Positions 19,209 to 28,803 of a stretch of 64,000 nucleotides of DNA are shown piece after piece. Position 1 is the first letter of the stretch, and every line of letters starts with the position of its first letter. This DNA comes from Ignatzschineria cameli (GTDB taxonomy: Bacteria > Pseudomonadota > Gammaproteobacteria > Cardiobacteriales > Wohlfahrtiimonadaceae), in assembly GCF_003121895.1 (NCBI RefSeq), contig NZ_QEWW01000001.1, forward strand, positions 124,001-188,000, in the 5' to 3' direction. The notes beneath the pieces were generated by a model. That model made no database searches. It saw nothing but the letters and a program-made list of their open reading frames with translations, and had not been told where the DNA came from. Made by a program: the position numbers and the translations under genes.

Positions 19209-20885
19209 TTAGATATTTTCTGTTAAGAGAATGGGCCAACTATTTTTACGAGCATTGGTGATGACAGCTCGGTTGAGTGCCGTTCTTGCTAAAAGATAAT
19301 ATTTAGCGGCATTAGGTGCCATTTCGACAATAATTTGATAGCTAGTTGTGGTGCCGGAGAGCAGTTGTCGCAGATAGAGAGTAATATTTTTAACTCCGTT
19401 GGGAAGCCCCGATTCATAATGAGCAAATTCTGCCTTAATGGCATTGATCATACTCTCTTCAACCTCCGCAAAGGTAAGGGGGTTCTCCGGATGGGGCTCT
19501 TCTAATGTAAAGTTTAGCGTTAAGCTATAGCCGCGAGAAAGGTTGCTAAATTTCAACTTATAGAACTCGGCAGTAGGCATCACAATGGTTGATCCATCAT
19601 GATCGAGGTAGATCGATTCCGGGGTTTGTCGTAAAACCTTAATGATACGTTTATCAGGGAGAAGCAAGATATCATTCTTTCGACTTGGGAACCAAAGCTC
19701 ATCGGTGAGCGTTTCGCGGGAATAGAATTTATCGAGGAGATCGATCGTTACCCGTACAGTGCCGTTATCGAGAAGTGGATTAGTTAGGTAGACATAGTTA
19801 AGGCTAATCTTCTTAATCTCCCAAGGAATATCAGCATAGATAATTCTCTCCCCTTCTCGTGCTTGTCCAAGATTAAGGAAGATACGTAGTTTTTGCAGAT
19901 AGAGCGGGAACTTCGCTCTAAAGCTGACAACTAGCATCAAGAGGGCAAAGACCACAATCCCAAAGAGCATCAAGTTACCACTTGTATGGAGGATCACCAG
20001 GAAGATTGTCAGCGTCAGAAGGAAATTGGCCGCTTGGAGAAGAAGCATGACAAAGCGCCATTTAAAATCGAGTGTTCGTTTACGATCCCGCTGTTGGTAG
20101 TTGGAATAGAGAAGAATAATCTGTCTAAAGAGATAGTAGAAGATAATAGCGGCAACAGAAGCGATCACAAGCGTGACTCCTTCCTCTGTAATAAAGTGCC
20201 AAAGATTATCCCAGAGCTTCACTAAGAAAGGCCGGCTATCGGTTAGATCTTGTAGCTTAAGATCAACAATATTTTTTTGATGTTCTAACGATTTGATCTT
20301 ATCGAGCCATTGCTCTTCGATCTTGGTAATCGCTGCTAGTGATTTAGGATTGAGGTCTTCACGATTGATATTTTGTAATGTATTGAGTCCAAACTCTGCT
20401 AACTCAATCTTTTTTGCAAGTTCACGGGTATCTTCAATCAGAAGATCTTTCGTCCGTGCTTTCTCCGTTGCGCGTTGCATCTGGGCAAAGAAGGGCTGCA
20501 GAATCTGTAAGACCTCTTGTTGCCAATCGTAGTTGATCTGGGTATCAGCTTCTGGCGCATTCTCGGGCTCTGCAAAGAGAGAGAGGTCAATCCCGCCTAG
20601 TGCTGTCTGTTCAAAGAGGGCATTAAATTCTTTCTGTTGATGCAAAAGAGTCTGTAGTCGTTGGTTAAGATCAGCGACCTCCTCTTCCGAGAGCGCTTTA
20701 TCTTTGAGCTGACTTTGAAGGGATTTCTTTCTTGCAAGAATATCCTCAAGTTTTAATTCAATATCATTGAGTTTTTCGGTACGCTCTTCGATCGGTGTAT
20801 CTTCCGCCATTAAAGGGGAAAGTCCCATCGAAAAGAGTAGAAGAAGCATTAAAAAGAGGCTGCGAATCTTGAAGTTTCTGATCAT
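19209..20885 (-). CDS. Exported coiled-coil / MscS-like membrane protein
   Basis: A 558-residue protein with a signal peptide (1-27, ending LMA), a long Leu/Glu/Lys-rich coiled-coil region (about 30-215) expected in the periplasm, then three or so hydrophobic helices (roughly 238-330) and a C-terminal cytoplasmic part. After the helices, the segment AREGERIIYADIPWEIKKI through STIVMPTAEFYK resembles the beta domain of MscS-type mechanosensitive channels, but the glycine/alanine-rich pore helix is not obvious. It may be a distant MscS/MscK relative. Function is unproven. It is monocistronic. Confidence 0.6.
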   Translation of the reverse strand: MIRNFKIRSLFLMLLLLFSMGLSPLMAEDTPIEERTEKLNDIELKLEDILARKKSLQSQLKDKALSEEEVADLNQRLQTLLHQQKEFNALFEQTALGGIDLSLFAEPENAPEADTQINYDWQQEVLQILQPFFAQMQRATEKARTKDLLIEDTRELAKKIELAEFGLNTLQNINREDLNPKSLAAITKIEEQWLDKIKSLEHQKNIVDLKLQDLTDSRPFLVKLWDNLWHFITEEGVTLVIASVAAIIFYYLFRQIILLYSNYQQRDRKRTLDFKWRFVMLLLQAANFLLTLTIFLVILHTSGNLMLFGIVVFALLMLVVSFRAKFPLYLQKLRIFLNLGQAREGERIIYADIPWEIKKISLNYVYLTNPLLDNGTVRVTIDLLDKFYSRETLTDELWFPSRKNDILLLPDKRIIKVLRQTPESIYLDHDGSTIVMPTAEFYKLKFSNLSRGYSLTLNFTLEEPHPENPLTFAEVEESMINAIKAEFAHYESGLPNGVKNITLYLRQLLSGTTTSYQIIVEMAPNAAKYYLLARTALNRAVITNARKNSWPILLTENI

Positions 20886-21045
20886 TTCTCTCTATCCCTA
20901 TAATATTATCTCTTTCACCTTAGAGTAATGAACTCATGAGGTCAATATCCCGATTCTATCAGCCTTATGATTATTAGGGCATTAATACTATATTAGAGAT
21001 CTATTAGAGATTGATTTTAGGATCTTTTTTATTTTTATAGAGAAG

Positions 21046-21075
21046 TTTATCTATTTGAAATTTATCTATTTGAAA
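21046..21075. repeat. 15-bp tandem duplication
   Basis: Two exact copies of TTTATCTATTTGAAA, lying 28 bases from the degenerate CRISPR repeat. Confidence 0.8.
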
Positions 21076-21103
21076 TTAATTAATCCTACTTGATTATCTA
21101 ATA

Positions 21104-21131
21104 TCTTCAAGCCACTTATGTGGCGGTGAAT
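21104..21131 (-). repeat. Degenerate CRISPR repeat at the trailer end
   Basis: This 28-base segment aligns without gaps to the array repeat: 18 of 28 positions match and all ten differences are transitions. It keeps a hairpin (GCCAC, TTAT loop, GTGGC). It is separated from the first good repeat by 39 bases rather than 32. It lies at the leader-distal end, where repeats decay. Confidence 0.7.
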
Positions 21132-21170
21132 AGCAATTGAATAGTGAATAGTTCCTTCCAGAGGAAAATA

Positions 21171-21738
21171 TTCCTAAGCTGCCTATACGGCAGTGAACTA
21201 ACTACCTAAAAAGTTAAATCGTTCAAATTTTTTCTAAGCTGCCTATACGGCAGTGAACAAGCCGGCTTTGATGATGTTGAGTCTCCTTCATTTCTAAGCT
21301 GCCTATACGGCAGTGAACAAGAGATTGTTACATTTAGAGTGGGCGCTCAATTTCTAAGCTGCCTATACGGCAGTGAACATTAGCTACAATAGATTCACAG
21401 TCAAGAAACATTTCTAAGCTGCCTATACGGCAGTGAACAGCTTCTCCCTGTATTGGGAGCGGCGATAATATTTCTAAGCTGCCTATACGGCAGTGAACTT
21501 CAGTCTGAAAGCGGGGATTTTAACTTCCAATTTCTAAGCTGCCTATACGGCAGTGAACAGAGTTGGGGTGATGGGTGGCGCTAAAAATAATTTCTAAGCT
21601 GCCTATACGGCAGTGAACATGCTTTAAAGAGATGCGCAATTGTAGATACATTTCTAAGCTGCCTATACGGCAGTGAATTCTTTTAAATCATTAATCCTTA
21701 CACCGCTTAGTTTCTAAGCTGCCTATACGGCAGTGAAT
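21171..21738 (-). CRISPR. Type I-F CRISPR array, ten repeats and nine 32-base spacers
   Basis: Ten 28-base repeats start at 21171, 21231, 21291, 21351, 21411, 21471, 21531, 21591, 21651 and 21711, an exact 60-base period with nine 32-base spacers. On the minus strand the repeat begins GTTCACTGCC and carries the five-bp CTGCC/GGCAG hairpin with a GTATA loop and an AGAAA end, the subtype I-F class processed by Cas6f (Csy4). That makes transcription right to left, with the leader beyond 21738. The repeat at 21171 has one change and those at 21651 and 21711 share an altered first base (A for G). No cas1, cas2-3 or csy gene lies in this window, so the array depends on genes elsewhere or is an orphan. 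All nine spacers differ. Confidence 0.97.
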
Positions 21739-21870
21739 AGTGAGTTAAAACGTTAAAAGAGAGGAAAAATCGAAGTTTAGGGTTGTTTGCTCCTTAAAAC
21801 CTATTATTTTCCTCTTTTATCTAACTCATTGATTTTAGTTTAATTTTTTAAAGAGCTTAAAATAAAGGTT
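21739..21870 (-). promoter_or_regulatory. CRISPR leader with inverted repeat and IHF-like site
   Basis: AT-rich sequence at the transcriptional start side of the array. On the minus strand, 21822-21834 reads AATCAATGAGTTA, an exact match to the IHF consensus WATCAANNNNTTR. GAGTTA..AAAAGAGAGGAAAA (21742-21768) and TTTTCCTCTTTT..TAACTC (21807-21827) form an imperfect inverted repeat. IHF bending of leaders during spacer acquisition is known for type I-E and I-F systems; the site here is a prediction. Confidence 0.6.
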
Positions 21871-21911
21871 AAAAAAGGATGAGTAAGCGATAAGCAGATT
21901 AATCCTTTTTT
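21871..21911. terminator. Stem-loop between the CRISPR leader and aroC
   Basis: AAAAAAGGAT pairs with ATCCTTTTTT around a 21-base loop. It can end the aroC transcript (minus strand) before it enters the CRISPR leader. Confidence 0.65.
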
Positions 21912-22014
21912 GTATAGTTACTTTTATAATTTTTTTTAGATGGTGAATGAATATCTGCTTCTATTGAAGCCTAATTGATTTTCAATTGTCCATCAAGTGA
22001 TTTTAAGAAGAGTA

Positions 22015-23082
22015 TTATCTTCCTGTTTGTCCGCGATGGCGAAGGGCATGATCGAGTAGAGTGATCGCTAACATTGCTTCAGCAATGGGTGTTGCACGGA
22101 TTCCAACACAAGGATCGTGTCGACCTTTGGTAATGACCGAAGTCTCATTTCCCTCAGTATCGACAGTGCGACCTTCGAGACGTAAGCTTGAGGTTGGCTT
22201 TAAGGCAATATGGGTGATGATTGGCTGTCCTGAAGAGATCCCGCCAAGAATTCCACCGGCATGATTAGAGAGAAACCCTTCTGCTGTAATTTCATCTCTA
22301 AACTCTGTACCAAGTGCCTCTACCGTGTCAAATCCATCTCCGATCTCTACACCTTTTACCGCATTGATTCCCATCATTGCATGGGCTATATCAGCATCGA
22401 GTCGATCAAAGACTGGTTCTCCTAATCCTACTGGCGGATTTTCTGCAATAACAGTTACCTTAGCGCCAATGGAATTTCCTGATTTGCGTAGTTGATCCAT
22501 ATAGCTCTCTAACTCGGCGATATCTTCTTGGCAGGGCCAGAAGAAGGGATTCCCTTCAGCTTCTATTGCCTCTTTTTGAAATTGACTCGGCTTCAATGGG
22601 CCTAATTGTGAGAGGTAGCCATAAATTTCAGTACCATACAATTTTTTCAGAACGGCTTTAGCGATGGCGCCGGCAGCGACTCTGATAGCTGTTTCCCGGG
22701 CGCTTGAGCGACCTCCGCCACGATAATCACGTAAACCATATTTGTGATGATAGGTAAAGTCAGCATGACCCGGTCTAAAGAGATCTTTAATATCGTTGTA
22801 ATCTTTAGAGCGTTGATCTTCATTTTCGATAAGAAGCGCAATGGAGGTGCCGGTACTTTTACCTTCAAATACACCGGAAAGAATAGAGACACGATCCGCT
22901 TCTTTGCGTTGTGTTGTGTGGCGAGATTGTCCCGGCTTGCGGCGATCGAGATCAACTTGCATCATCTCCTCATTGATTTCAATTCCAGGAGGGCAACCAT
23001 CTACGATAGCAACTAGGGCTTTTCCATGGCTCTCTCCTGCAGTGGTCACACAAAATAATTTTCCGATGCTATTGCCCGACAT
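22015..23082 (-). CDS. aroC: Chorismate synthase
   Basis: Last step of the shikimate pathway: 5-enolpyruvylshikimate-3-phosphate to chorismate with reduced FMN. The 355-residue protein has TTAGESHG near the N-terminus, [31 protein letters not shown] and the C-terminal [21 protein letters not shown] 23082 is chosen; the frame continues to 23169 but the extra residues are not family-like. It stands alone, divergent from nothing and converging on the CRISPR leader. Confidence 0.97.
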   Translation of the reverse strand: MSGNSIGKLFCVTTAGESHGKALVAIVDGCPPGIEINEEMMQVDLDRRKPGQSRHTTQRKEADRVSILSGVFEGKSTGTSIALLIENEDQRSKDYNDIKDLFRPGHADFTYHHKYGLRDYRGGGRSSARETAIRVAAGAIAKAVLKKLYGTEIYGYLSQLGPLKPSQFQKEAIEAEGNPFFWPCQEDIAELESYMDQLRKSGNSIGAKVTVIAENPPVGLGEPVFDRLDADIAHAMMGINAVKGVEIGDGFDTVEALGTEFRDEITAEGFLSNHAGGILGGISSGQPIITHIALKPTSSLRLEGRTVDTEGNETSVITKGRHDPCVGIRATPIAEAMLAITLLDHALRHRGQTGR

Positions 23083-23488
23083 ATACTTTTCTCTCCCTTG
23101 TGTCGATATGAGATTAAATTTTATTACGCTTATATTTATGACGTCTATATCCATGCATGACGCATGCATTATTTTGTTAATTTTGAATCACTTTTGATTC
23201 AGACAATAGAGCAGAATAGCACCTTTTTCTGCTTATCGCATCTCCCATTCTTTGCCCCTAATGTTCTCTTTTTATATTATGAATTCTTCTAAATATAATC
23301 TTTCCGACCGTTGGACTCAGCCGGGAAGAAACTTTGCTGTAAATATTAAGATCGCACTCTAGATTAGCATCAAGTGGTAAGCATCCTTTTAGAATGGCCT
23401 TAGCAAACACTTAAGTATTCAGGGATTAAGAGGAGTAAAAGCAGAAGAGGCTCACTTTCGTGAACCTCTTCATGATTAGATGACTAGG
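23083..23488. other. Gap with stem-loop terminator for the cysS transcript
   Basis: GAAGAGGCTCAC, TTTC loop, GTGAACCTCTTC at 23445-23472 forms a stem with one mismatch just past the DUF493 gene end on the minus strand. Nothing else was recognised. Confidence 0.5.
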
Positions 23489-23764
23489 TTAGATTGCGAA
23501 GAGAACTCGCTTCTCATCTTTGAGTAATTCATACACTTTATCGATATGTCCCTGTTCAGTAACAAATACTTCGATTGTTAAAGAGATATATTTACCCGAT
23601 TTACTCATGTTACGCTTAATGCGATCGTGATTTAATTTAGGGTCGACCTCTTTCATTAAGCTGATAATAAGCTCTTCAAAGTTGTCACTATTTTCCCCTG
23701 TTACTTTAAATGCAAAGTGGGTAGGGAATTCGACAAGTGATTCGCCTGTTTCTGGATTAATCAT
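23489..23764 (-). CDS. DUF493 / YbeD-like protein
   Basis: A 91-residue predicted ACT-like regulatory fold protein of the YbeD family ([21 protein letters not shown], then [15 protein letters not shown]). ATG 23764 overlaps the cysS stop by four bases (ATGA) and uses the GGAG in the end of cysS; an alternative TTG at 23779 would extend it by five codons. In E. coli ybeD lies between dacA and lipB; here it is coupled to cysS instead, which is a different context. Molecular function is unknown. Confidence 0.82.
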   Translation of the reverse strand: MINPETGESLVEFPTHFAFKVTGENSDNFEELIISLMKEVDPKLNHDRIKRNMSKSGKYISLTIEVFVTEQGHIDKVYELLKDEKRVLFAI

Positions 23765-25125
23765 GATATTTTTCTCCAAGTTGTTTGACCATCTTTATCT
23801 TCAAGCGCAATTCCTAGGGCTGCGAGCTCATCACGTATACGATCAGATTCAGCCCAATTTTTCTCGGCTCTTGCTTGGTTGCGTGCAGCGATCATCGCAT
23901 CGATATCAATCTCTAAGTCTGCTCTATCCCCTTGTAAAAATTGGGTCGGATCTTGTTGTAAAATTCCTAAAACAGCGCCTAATTCCTTTAAAAGCGTATA
24001 GTAAATAGGCTCTTTGGTTCGATTATAGTTGTTCGCTACTTCATGTAATATGGAGATTGCAAGGGGTGAATTAAAGTCATCATCCATTGCTGTGTAAAAA
24101 CTATCCAATACAGGATGCTGCTCCGGCAGAGGTAGAATCTCTTTAGGAGGTGTAGCGAGTGCTGTATAGAGACGTTTTAAGCCATTACCGGCTTGCGAGA
24201 TCGTATCGGTTGAGTAATTGATATGACTTCGATAATGGGTACTTAAGATGAAAAAGCGCAAGACTTCTGCCGGATAGCGTTCAAGAATCTCCCGAATAGT
24301 GAAGAAGTTACCGAGAGATTTACTCATCTTCTCATTATCAATATTGATAAAGCCATTGTGCATCCAGTAGTTTGCCATCGGTTTATCATGACATCCTTCC
24401 GATTGTGCAATTTCACACTCATGGTGGGGGAATTTAAGATCCATACCGCCGCCATGAATATCGAAATGTTCGCCTAGATGCTCAGCACTCATAACAGAGC
24501 ACTCAATATGCCATCCCGGGCGGCCGGCACCAAATGGAGAATCCCATGCGGGCTCCCCCTCTTTAGCATGTTTCCAGAGAACAAAGTCGAGGGGATCTTC
24601 CTTATATTGATCGATTGCGATTCGTTCGCCGGCTCTTAACTCATCAATCGATTGATTAGAGAGTTTGCCATAATCTTTAAATTGGCGAACGCGATAGTAG
24701 ACATCACCATTATTGGCATGATAAGCAAGTCCTTTTTCAATCAATTGGGTGATCATTTTGATCATGCCGGGAATATGATCTGTCGCGCGTGGCTCTGCAT
24801 CAGGTTTGAGGATATTGAGCGCTTCACAATCCTCATTCATCTTAGCGATAAATTCAGCGGTTAGCGCATTGATCGTGATCCCTCTCTCATTCGCTCTTGT
24901 AATGATTTTGTCATCGATATCGGTGATGTTGCGAACAAATTTGACATTGTAACCACGATGACGGAAATAGCGATTGATCATATCGAAGGCGACAAGAGAG
25001 CGAGCATGGCCAATATGACAATAATCATATACTGTCATTCCACAAGCATAGATTTTGATTTGCTCAGGATTTATTGGGATAAACGGCTCTTTTTTGCGTG
25101 TTAAGCTATTATAGATTTGAATCAT
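23761..25125 (-). CDS. cysS: Cysteinyl-tRNA synthetase
   Basis: Class I aminoacyl-tRNA synthetase of 454 residues that charges tRNA-Cys. It contains the CHIGHAR signature near residue 36 with the zinc-binding Cys28 just before it, [10 protein letters not shown], the zinc ligands in [11 protein letters not shown] and the KMSKSLGN loop near residue 268. The length fits the family (461 in E. coli). The stop overlaps the DUF493 start, so the two are expressed together. Confidence 0.97.
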   Translation of the reverse strand: MIQIYNSLTRKKEPFIPINPEQIKIYACGMTVYDYCHIGHARSLVAFDMINRYFRHRGYNVKFVRNITDIDDKIITRANERGITINALTAEFIAKMNEDCEALNILKPDAEPRATDHIPGMIKMITQLIEKGLAYHANNGDVYYRVRQFKDYGKLSNQSIDELRAGERIAIDQYKEDPLDFVLWKHAKEGEPAWDSPFGAGRPGWHIECSVMSAEHLGEHFDIHGGGMDLKFPHHECEIAQSEGCHDKPMANYWMHNGFINIDNEKMSKSLGNFFTIREILERYPAEVLRFFILSTHYRSHINYSTDTISQAGNGLKRLYTALATPPKEILPLPEQHPVLDSFYTAMDDDFNSPLAISILHEVANNYNRTKEPIYYTLLKELGAVLGILQQDPTQFLQGDRADLEIDIDAMIAARNQARAEKNWAESDRIRDELAALGIALEDKDGQTTWRKIS

Positions 25126-25553
25126 GCTCTTTGATCTCCAGCTCTAAAAGGAATCAATCAGCGAGCAGGCTAGCAATTACCTCATCTCAACCTCAAAGGT
25201 CTCTTGTTTAGTTCGCTTACTATCGCCTACTATTATGCTCACCATCTACAGGGTGGCATTTTACGATAGGGGAGATTTGGTATCTTGTTACAACTGCTCA
25301 GTTGAAATATAAGCTTCCTATTTTAGCGTATCTCACTTGATATTGATAATGAATTCATAGGTAAGATCTCGGTAGAGGGAAGAGAGCACTATTTTCGATG
25401 CATTATTCTCGGAAAGATCTCAATTGATAGTGGGTGTGATATAATTCTCATTCTCAATAACGCTCTAAAGAGAGATGAGTCAATCGATTACAGCTGATGT
25501 TTTATACTGATATTTTATAAACTAGACACTCTAAGATAGGTAGATCAATATTT
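25126..25553. other. Divergent intergenic region of cysS and the Bcr-type transporter
   Basis: A 430-base AT-rich region between divergently transcribed genes; it should hold promoters for both. No RNA gene or palindromic operator was recognised. Confidence 0.4.
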
Positions 25554-26759
25554 ATGGTTCTCTATACTCCTAAAAAACTTCCCGGTGTGCCATTGCTTGT
25601 CATTATTATTACATTGATGGGCGCATTTGCACCGATGTCTATCGATCTCTATCTGCCGGCATTTTTGCAGATTCAGGAGGGTTTTGGTACGACAGACGCA
25701 GAGGTGAAAAAGACCTTAACACTCTTTCTCTTAGGTCTCTGTGTTGGAATGATGTTTTATGGGCCGCTTTCTGATAAATATGGGCGGCGTAATATTATTC
25801 TAATTGGTGCTGTGATCTACTCAGTCACAAGTATTTTAAGCACTTTTGTCTCTCAAATTGAGGGATTACAGGCTTTACGTCTGATTCAGGCAATTGGTGC
25901 TGGGGCTTGTATGGTGGTAGGACGTGCGGTTATTCGTGATGTCTTTAAGGGGAAAGAGGTTGCCGTAATGATGTCGGTGGTGCAGGTTATTATGATGATC
26001 GCGCCGTTACTTGCTCCTTTAATCGGGGTAGCCGTTCTCTATATTTTTAAGAGCTGGCAAGCACTCTTTTGGGTTTTAACCTTTTTTGGGAGCGCTGCAT
26101 TCTTTTTAACTTTCTTCTTTCTGCCGGAGACCTATCATAAAGAGGATCGCCCTGATATTAGTATTGCGCAGACTTTTAAAAATTATCTTCTAATATTAAA
26201 AGATCGTCGCTCTTTGGGAGCAATGTTAGGTTGTGCTTTACCGGCGGGTGTTGTTTTTGCATATGTCACCGGCTCTTCCTATCTCTATCAGGCGCAATAT
26301 GGATTAAGTGAGTTTCATTTTAGTCTTCTATTTGGGCTCAATATTGTAGGCGTGATCGTGAGTGCGCTTCTCAATATCTTATGCTTAAAACGTTTTAATG
26401 TGATTACCCTGATTCTTTTTGGGCTGATTTGGATCAGTCTTGCCGGCATTATTATGCTACTTTGGGGTGATCAGTCGTTGATCGGTTTCTTTCTCTCCAC
26501 TTTTCTTTTGATGTGTGTTTCGGGCTTTATTGGTAATAATATTGTTTCGCAAATTATTGAACTCAACTATCATCGAGCAGGGGCAGCAATGGCGCTCAAT
26601 TCTGCAACTCAATTTTTTGTGGGAGCCATTGCCAGCTATATCGTTACTCATCATCAGGAGCTTTTAACTGTGGTGATGGGGATCTCAGGAATTTCGGGAG
26701 CGATCGCCTATTTCCTTCTCTATCAACCTTGGCGTGAGGTTAGGGCAGAAGTTATGTAA
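25554..26759 (+). CDS. Bcr/CflA-family MFS efflux transporter
   Basis: A 401-residue, twelve-helix major facilitator transporter. The APMSIDLYLPAFLQIQ start and the MFS motif A in the first cytoplasmic loop (GPLSDKYGRRNIILIG) are typical of Bcr/CflA drug exporters (bicyclomycin, chloramphenicol, sulfonamide or cysteine efflux). ALRLIQAIGAGACMVVGRAVIRD is motif C-adjacent, as in drug:H+ antiporters. The substrate cannot be told. A strong terminator follows. Confidence 0.87.
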   Translation: MVLYTPKKLPGVPLLVIIITLMGAFAPMSIDLYLPAFLQIQEGFGTTDAEVKKTLTLFLLGLCVGMMFYGPLSDKYGRRNIILIGAVIYSVTSILSTFVSQIEGLQALRLIQAIGAGACMVVGRAVIRDVFKGKEVAVMMSVVQVIMMIAPLLAPLIGVAVLYIFKSWQALFWVLTFFGSAAFFLTFFFLPETYHKEDRPDISIAQTFKNYLLILKDRRSLGAMLGCALPAGVVFAYVTGSSYLYQAQYGLSEFHFSLLFGLNIVGVIVSALLNILCLKRFNVITLILFGLIWISLAGIIMLLWGDQSLIGFFLSTFLLMCVSGFIGNNIVSQIIELNYHRAGAAMALNSATQFFVGAIASYIVTHHQELLTVVMGISGISGAIAYFLLYQPWREVRAEVM

Positions 26760-26840
26760 TACTGTAATATGATTGATGCAGAATTGATCATTAGCAATAG
26801 CTATAAAAAAACTAATAAAAAGTTAAGAAAAGAATCCATA

Positions 26841-26877
26841 AAAGCGCCCAGAGAGGATAACCTCTTTGGGCGCTTTT
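26841..26877. terminator. Bidirectional terminator between the MFS gene and dnaJ
   Basis: AAAGCGCCCA...TGGGCGCTTT, a 10-bp outer stem enclosing a GAGG/CCTC inner stem, flanked by A-rich and T-rich runs. Confidence 0.92.
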
Positions 26878-26982
26878 AAATTTAGGATTTTGTATGAAGA
26901 TGCTAGCTTAAAATGCTAGTAGGTTCATTATCTTATCGCATCTTTCATCGCTTTAATGGCCTTGAAGTGCGAACCAATGATT

Positions 26983-28122
26983 TTACTTACCTAAATCTTC
27001 GAAAAAACGTTTTGCTTTATCTAACCAGCTATTTTGCTTCGGTGCATGATTTTCACCTAACGTCTCTCCAAATTTACGTAACATCTCTTGCTGCTCACTA
27101 CTGAGCTTTACCGGGGTTTCCACTTTAATGGTGCAGTAGAGATCACCTTGCGCGCCACCTCGAACTGGTTTTACACCTTTACCACGCAATCTAAAGACGC
27201 GATCTGTTTGGGTTTCTGCCGGAATCTTTAAGTTAACGCGACCATCGAGTGTGGGGACCTCAATTTCACCCCCTAACGCAGCAGTTGTAAAGCTTACAGG
27301 AACTTCGCAATAGAGGTTCTCATCTTCACGGGTAAAGATCGCATGCTTTTTCACGCGGATCTGAACATAGAGATCACCATTAGGGCCACCATTTTCGCCC
27401 GCTTCTCCTTCACCTGAGAGGCGAATTCTATCGCCGGTATCCACACCTGCCGGTACTTTCACTTCAAGCGTTTTGTTTTTACGAATGCTACCGCTACCAT
27501 GGCAATGTTTACATGGATTGGTAATCTTCTTCCCGCGACCATGACAATCAGGGCAGGTCTGCTGTACAGAGAAGAAACCTTGCGAGACACGAACTTGCCC
27601 TAAACCATGACAGGTTGTACAGGTAACAGGTTCTGATCCCTCAGCGGCGCCGGTACCATTACAGTAATGGCAGTGAACCTTTGTAGGGACGGTAATTCTG
27701 GTTGTTGTTCCAAAAACTGCTTCTTCTAAGGTAATATCGAGCTGATAGCCGATATCTTCACCTCGATAAGCGCGAGGGCCACTCTGGGCACCGCCACGAT
27801 TGCCGAAGATATCACCAAACATATCGCCGAAGATATCACCAAAATCTGCGCCACCAAAGCCTCCGAAACCGCCTTGTCCGCCACCGGCTTGACCATTAAC
27901 GCCGGCGTGACCAAATTGGTCATACATTTTTCGCTTCTCTTCATCGTAGAGAACTTCGTATGCTTTCTGGACCTCTTTAAATTTTGCTTCTGCTTCTTCT
28001 TTATTGTCAGCATTACGATCTGGATGATATTTTCCAGCAAGTCTTCTGTAAGCTTTACGGATCTCATCTTGTGTCGCCGTTTTTGCTACGCCTAAGACCT
28101 CATAATAATCGCGTTCCGCCAT
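26983..28122 (-). CDS. dnaJ: Chaperone protein DnaJ
   Basis: Hsp40 co-chaperone that stimulates DnaK ATPase, 379 residues. The J domain (1-70) has the HPD triad in YHPDRNAD; a Gly/Phe-rich linker follows (about 75-115); four zinc-centre repeats are seen ([32 protein letters not shown]); then the C-terminal substrate-binding domain. It is downstream of dnaK with an unusually long 680-base gap, so it may have its own promoter. No strong sigma-32 promoter was found directly upstream. Confidence 0.97.
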   Translation of the reverse strand: MAERDYYEVLGVAKTATQDEIRKAYRRLAGKYHPDRNADNKEEAEAKFKEVQKAYEVLYDEEKRKMYDQFGHAGVNGQAGGGQGGFGGFGGADFGDIFGDMFGDIFGNRGGAQSGPRAYRGEDIGYQLDITLEEAVFGTTTRITVPTKVHCHYCNGTGAAEGSEPVTCTTCHGLGQVRVSQGFFSVQQTCPDCHGRGKKITNPCKHCHGSGSIRKNKTLEVKVPAGVDTGDRIRLSGEGEAGENGGPNGDLYVQIRVKKHAIFTREDENLYCEVPVSFTTAALGGEIEVPTLDGRVNLKIPAETQTDRVFRLRGKGVKPVRGGAQGDLYCTIKVETPVKLSSEQQEMLRKFGETLGENHAPKQNSWLDKAKRFFEDLGK

Positions 28123-28750
28123 ATATGCTTATTCCTTAATCTTAATTTTATATCGTTAACTCTAATAACTCTTATCTATCGTTCTAATCTCTATATTTTC
28201 TATCTTTTTTATCTTTTTAATGTTATTTCATTTATCATTTATTTTGTGAGTGATGATGAGGGGTTAATTGATGGATCACTATCAATCACCTAAATATCAA
28301 TTGCTTAAATATCAATTAATTAAAGTCAATTTCATCAAAATCAATTCATTAAACAGATTATCAATAAAGATTGTGGTGCTTATTCATGTATTAGTTTGAC
28401 ATTGGGTCGAAGGGGTGAGTATTTGCTTCAGCCTCTTCGAATGCTACGATCTGTTTTATCTCCTTGTCTCTGCCTTTTGTTATCTCTTCAATTTTGATCA
28501 AGAGAATCAATGGTTGAGAGGGTAGAGAAAGTTAAGATTGTTTAAGATCGTAAGAAAGAAGCAACATTTCACTAATGAATTAAGCTCAGATAAATCATGA
28601 TTGATAAGATGTTTACAATGATATCGTCGTTTTGAACAACAGCTTTGACTTATCGCCGTTGATAAAGTTTGTAGGTAAAACCCTACTGAAAATATGATTT
28701 TATTCCGATTCCGATTCCGATTCTGATCTTGCTCGCTTAAACTTTAAAAG
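28123..28750. other. Long dnaK-dnaJ intergenic region
   Basis: About 630 bases without a gene. It includes an ATTCCG microsatellite (about 28702-28726). A weak sigma-32-like pair (CTGAAG and CCCCTT on the minus strand near 28410-28435) is noted but not convincing. Confidence 0.45.
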
Positions 28751-28780
28751 AGGATACCTCTTTCGAGGTATCCTTTCATA
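28745..28780 (-). terminator. Terminator after dnaK
   Basis: A 10-bp perfect stem (AGGATACCTC and GAGGTATCCT) with a TTTC loop; on the minus strand it is followed by a T-rich tract. It lies 30 bases beyond the dnaK stop. Confidence 0.8.
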
Positions 28781-28803
28781 GTATGACTTAGGATTAAGAA
28801 AGA

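Noticed and set aside
28405-28440. Sigma-32 promoter for dnaJ
   Set aside because: CTGAAG and CCCCTT are present on the minus strand but spacing and both boxes deviate too far from consensus.
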